Shown: one piece after another, positions 62,593 to 64,000 of the stretch
Layout: each line of letters starts with the position of its first letter
Numbering within the stretch: position 1 is the stretch's first letter
Assembly (NCBI GenBank): GCA_033980235.1
Contig: CM067070.1
Span: forward strand, 11,168,046-11,232,045
DNA: 64,000 nucleotides
Direction of reading: 5' to 3'
DNA from: Diadema setosum
Lineage: Eukaryota; Echinodermata; Echinoidea; Diadematoida; Diadematidae
Made by a program: the position numbers and the translations under genes
The notes under the pieces: model-generated
What the model was told of the DNA's origin: nothing
The model's input: the letters and a program-made list of their open reading frames with translations, nothing else
Databases searched by the model: none

Positions 62593-63348
62593 CCCTAATC
62601 AGGCCGGGCTTTTTTGGCTATGCAAAGGCCGGAGGGGGGCGGAATCCGCCCCCTCCCCCCAGATCTCGGCCATCAGAGGTGCAATCGTGACGAAATTTGG
62701 CATGCGTGACACCCACGTCATAATCTACAAGATTGTGATATAATATTTTTTGAAACAATCCATTTTTAATTTGATTTAATTATTTATGCAAATTAAGCTC
62801 AAGATCATATTTTAGCCTGATCAAAATCAAAGAGAGCCTACTTTTTGGTCTGTAAATCTGTTTTGGCATATTTAACAATGTTGTACGTCACAAAAACTTC
62901 CAAAAGTCATTTTAATTCTTATGTATTTTATTGTTTTCAGAATTTCCTATGTGTTTCTTTGTTTTTCAACTTTTGTTTTTTTTATTGGAAATTGTTACTT
63001 ACCACTTTTCTACCATAATTAGCATAAAAGTAATCAATGAAAGTGATCAATTGTAAAAATAATCAGGTTTTTATGACTTTCATGACAGAGCACTGTTTTC
63101 CATAAGAAATGTACACAAAATCACAAAACTGCGCCCGTTTTGGGGCGACATGCCGTTACAAAAATGGGCGTGGCTTCATAGAAATATGCGCGGACGTTGC
63201 AAATTTGATCTCAAAAGTTGCGCGAGACTTGAACAAAGGTAGTCAAGAAGCTTCGCGACGAGGTCTTCTCGCGTTACAGAATTATAGCGCGAAACGTCGA
63301 GGGAGGGGGGGGGGTGGGCGGATTCTGCCCCCCCCGGCCCCTTTAGGG
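62593..63348. mobile_element. piggyBac-like MITE inserted in the SINE
   Basis: 756 bp, bounded by TTAA duplications (62589-62592, 63349-63352). Ends CCCTAA...AGGG agree with the CCC start of piggyBac-type elements. Subterminal GGAATCCGCCC words with G/C runs are inverted between the two ends. No transposase ORF. Confidence 0.75.
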
Positions 63349-63514
63349 TTAAACACCCTGCTCTTTCCGATGAATGAATGAAGCGGGATCTTTTTACGTG
63401 CATGAGTTGTTACTCTCTCATACAAGGGACCTCCATTTTATGTCCTATCCGAGGGACAGAGTGTTTTGCCTCTTGCTAGAGGTGACGGTATGCTTACACA
63501 CAACACTGCTCAGT

Positions 63515-63588
63515 CCAGACTCGGGTTCGAACCCGGGCCCTTGGGATCGTGAGGCAGACGCGCTACCGACTGAGTTAACTCAGGGCAA
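63515..63588 (-). tRNA. tRNA-like SINE head (pol III A and B boxes)
   Basis: The A box complement is at 63566-63578 and the palindromic B box at 63523-63534. The anticodon loop would read CTCACGA, but this is the SINE promoter rather than a working tRNA gene because a SINE body follows. Confidence 0.65.
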
Positions 63589-63708
63589 GGGATAGTAAAG
63601 AAGGCGGGAGAAATAGAAAAAGAGAGAATGTGTAATTAATGGATAGAAAGAGAGCAGGGGGATTGAGAGATAAAAAGACTGAAAGAGGGAAGGGAGAGAA
63701 AATCAGAA

Positions 63709-63743
63709 GAGAGAGAGAGATATGTAGAAAGAGGAGAGATAAA

Positions 63744-63789
<46 letters not shown>
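63709..63789. repeat. (GA)n microsatellite
   Basis: Long GA run with interruptions. Reverse-strand Ser/Leu-rich open frames across it are artefacts of the repeat. Confidence 0.95.
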
Positions 63790-64000
63790 AAGAGAAGGAC
63801 AGAGGGAGATAGAGTATGAAAAAAAAAACAGTATGGAAGAGTAGAGCCTGAGGAAAAAAAAAATGTGTACGAGAGAGGAACAGAAGCTCATGTGAGAAAA
63901 GAAAGCAGTGGGGCCGCTGACCTGACGTCTCCCCCTCCACTTAACCCAAATCAAAAATGAGGTTTTTAAATCTTTCCCCACCTTCATTCTAATCAGTTCC

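Larger units (their letters stand above)
62471..63592 (-). mobile_element. tRNA-derived SINE, split by a MITE
   Basis: On the reverse strand a tRNA-like head (A box TTAACTCAGTCGG, B box GGGTTCGAACCC) is followed by a body with GGACATAAAATGGAGGTCCC, GCACGTAAAAAGATCCC and AGAGCAGGG. The body resumes beyond the inserted MITE and ends with an A-rich tail, which on the + strand is the T-rich 62471-62490. SINE length without the insert is about 360 bp. The body words resemble tRNA-SINEs I recall from marine invertebrates, from memory only. Confidence 0.7.

Overview
This is a eukaryotic nuclear window with no recognisable host protein-coding exon. It is AT-leaning and crowded with (CA)n, (TA)n, (GA)n and poly-G/C tracts, and it is built from nested repeats. 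The best lineage clue is an LTR retrotransposon whose single polyprotein resembles the Gmr1-like branch of Ty3/gypsy, which is known mainly from deuterostomes. Other clues are a tRNA-headed SINE, a Penelope-like remnant and several Kolobok- or piggyBac-type elements with TTAA target duplications. Together they suggest a marine invertebrate, possibly an echinoderm or other invertebrate deuterostome. This is inference; no species is claimed.

Layout. 1-5.9 kb: gene-free, with a CT microsatellite, a short palindrome and a foldback. 5.89-11.82 kb: a complete young LTR element with 1136-bp LTRs, a GATG target duplication, tRNA-Pro-like primer site, one intact gag-protease-integrase ORF and a polypurine tract, but no reverse transcriptase or RNase H. 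11.8-15.9 kb: gene-free with one CpG-rich patch. 15.9-18.5 kb: a 350-bp foldback sitting in the target duplication of a 1.16-kb TIR element, then microsatellites, a hairpin and a 58-bp duplication. 23.99-28.26 kb: a 4.27-kb element with about 425-bp near-identical inverted ends and no ORF. 30-33 kb: a TTAA-flanked MITE, then a three-level nest of TIR elements. 35.7-42.9 kb: an AACGTT-rich TIR element carrying a palindrome with telomere-like repeats, then a 15-bp minisatellite apparently split by a 4.7-kb insertion. 43.5-46.7 kb: a pogo-like TIR pair around a degenerate repeat array, then an inverted third 15-bp array. 48.9-49.3 kb: a short-motif array beside a GGGCCCC-ended MITE. 53.5-54.9 kb: a degraded GIY-YIG fragment of a Penelope-like element and a degenerate hammerhead-like motif. 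55.5 kb: a tRNA-Ala-like sequence. 56.9-58.1 kb: a TA-flanked TIR element. 61.1-61.6 kb: an uninterrupted copy of the outer element at 31.4 kb. 62.5-63.6 kb: a tRNA-derived SINE split by a piggyBac-like MITE.

Only the LTR element carries an intact long reading frame. It keeps capsid, protease and integrase with all visible catalytic residues, and its LTRs differ at only about eight positions. It therefore looks recently mobile but dependent on reverse transcriptase supplied in trans. All other elements appear non-coding or decayed. Identity estimates are by eye; no alignment or database search was run.
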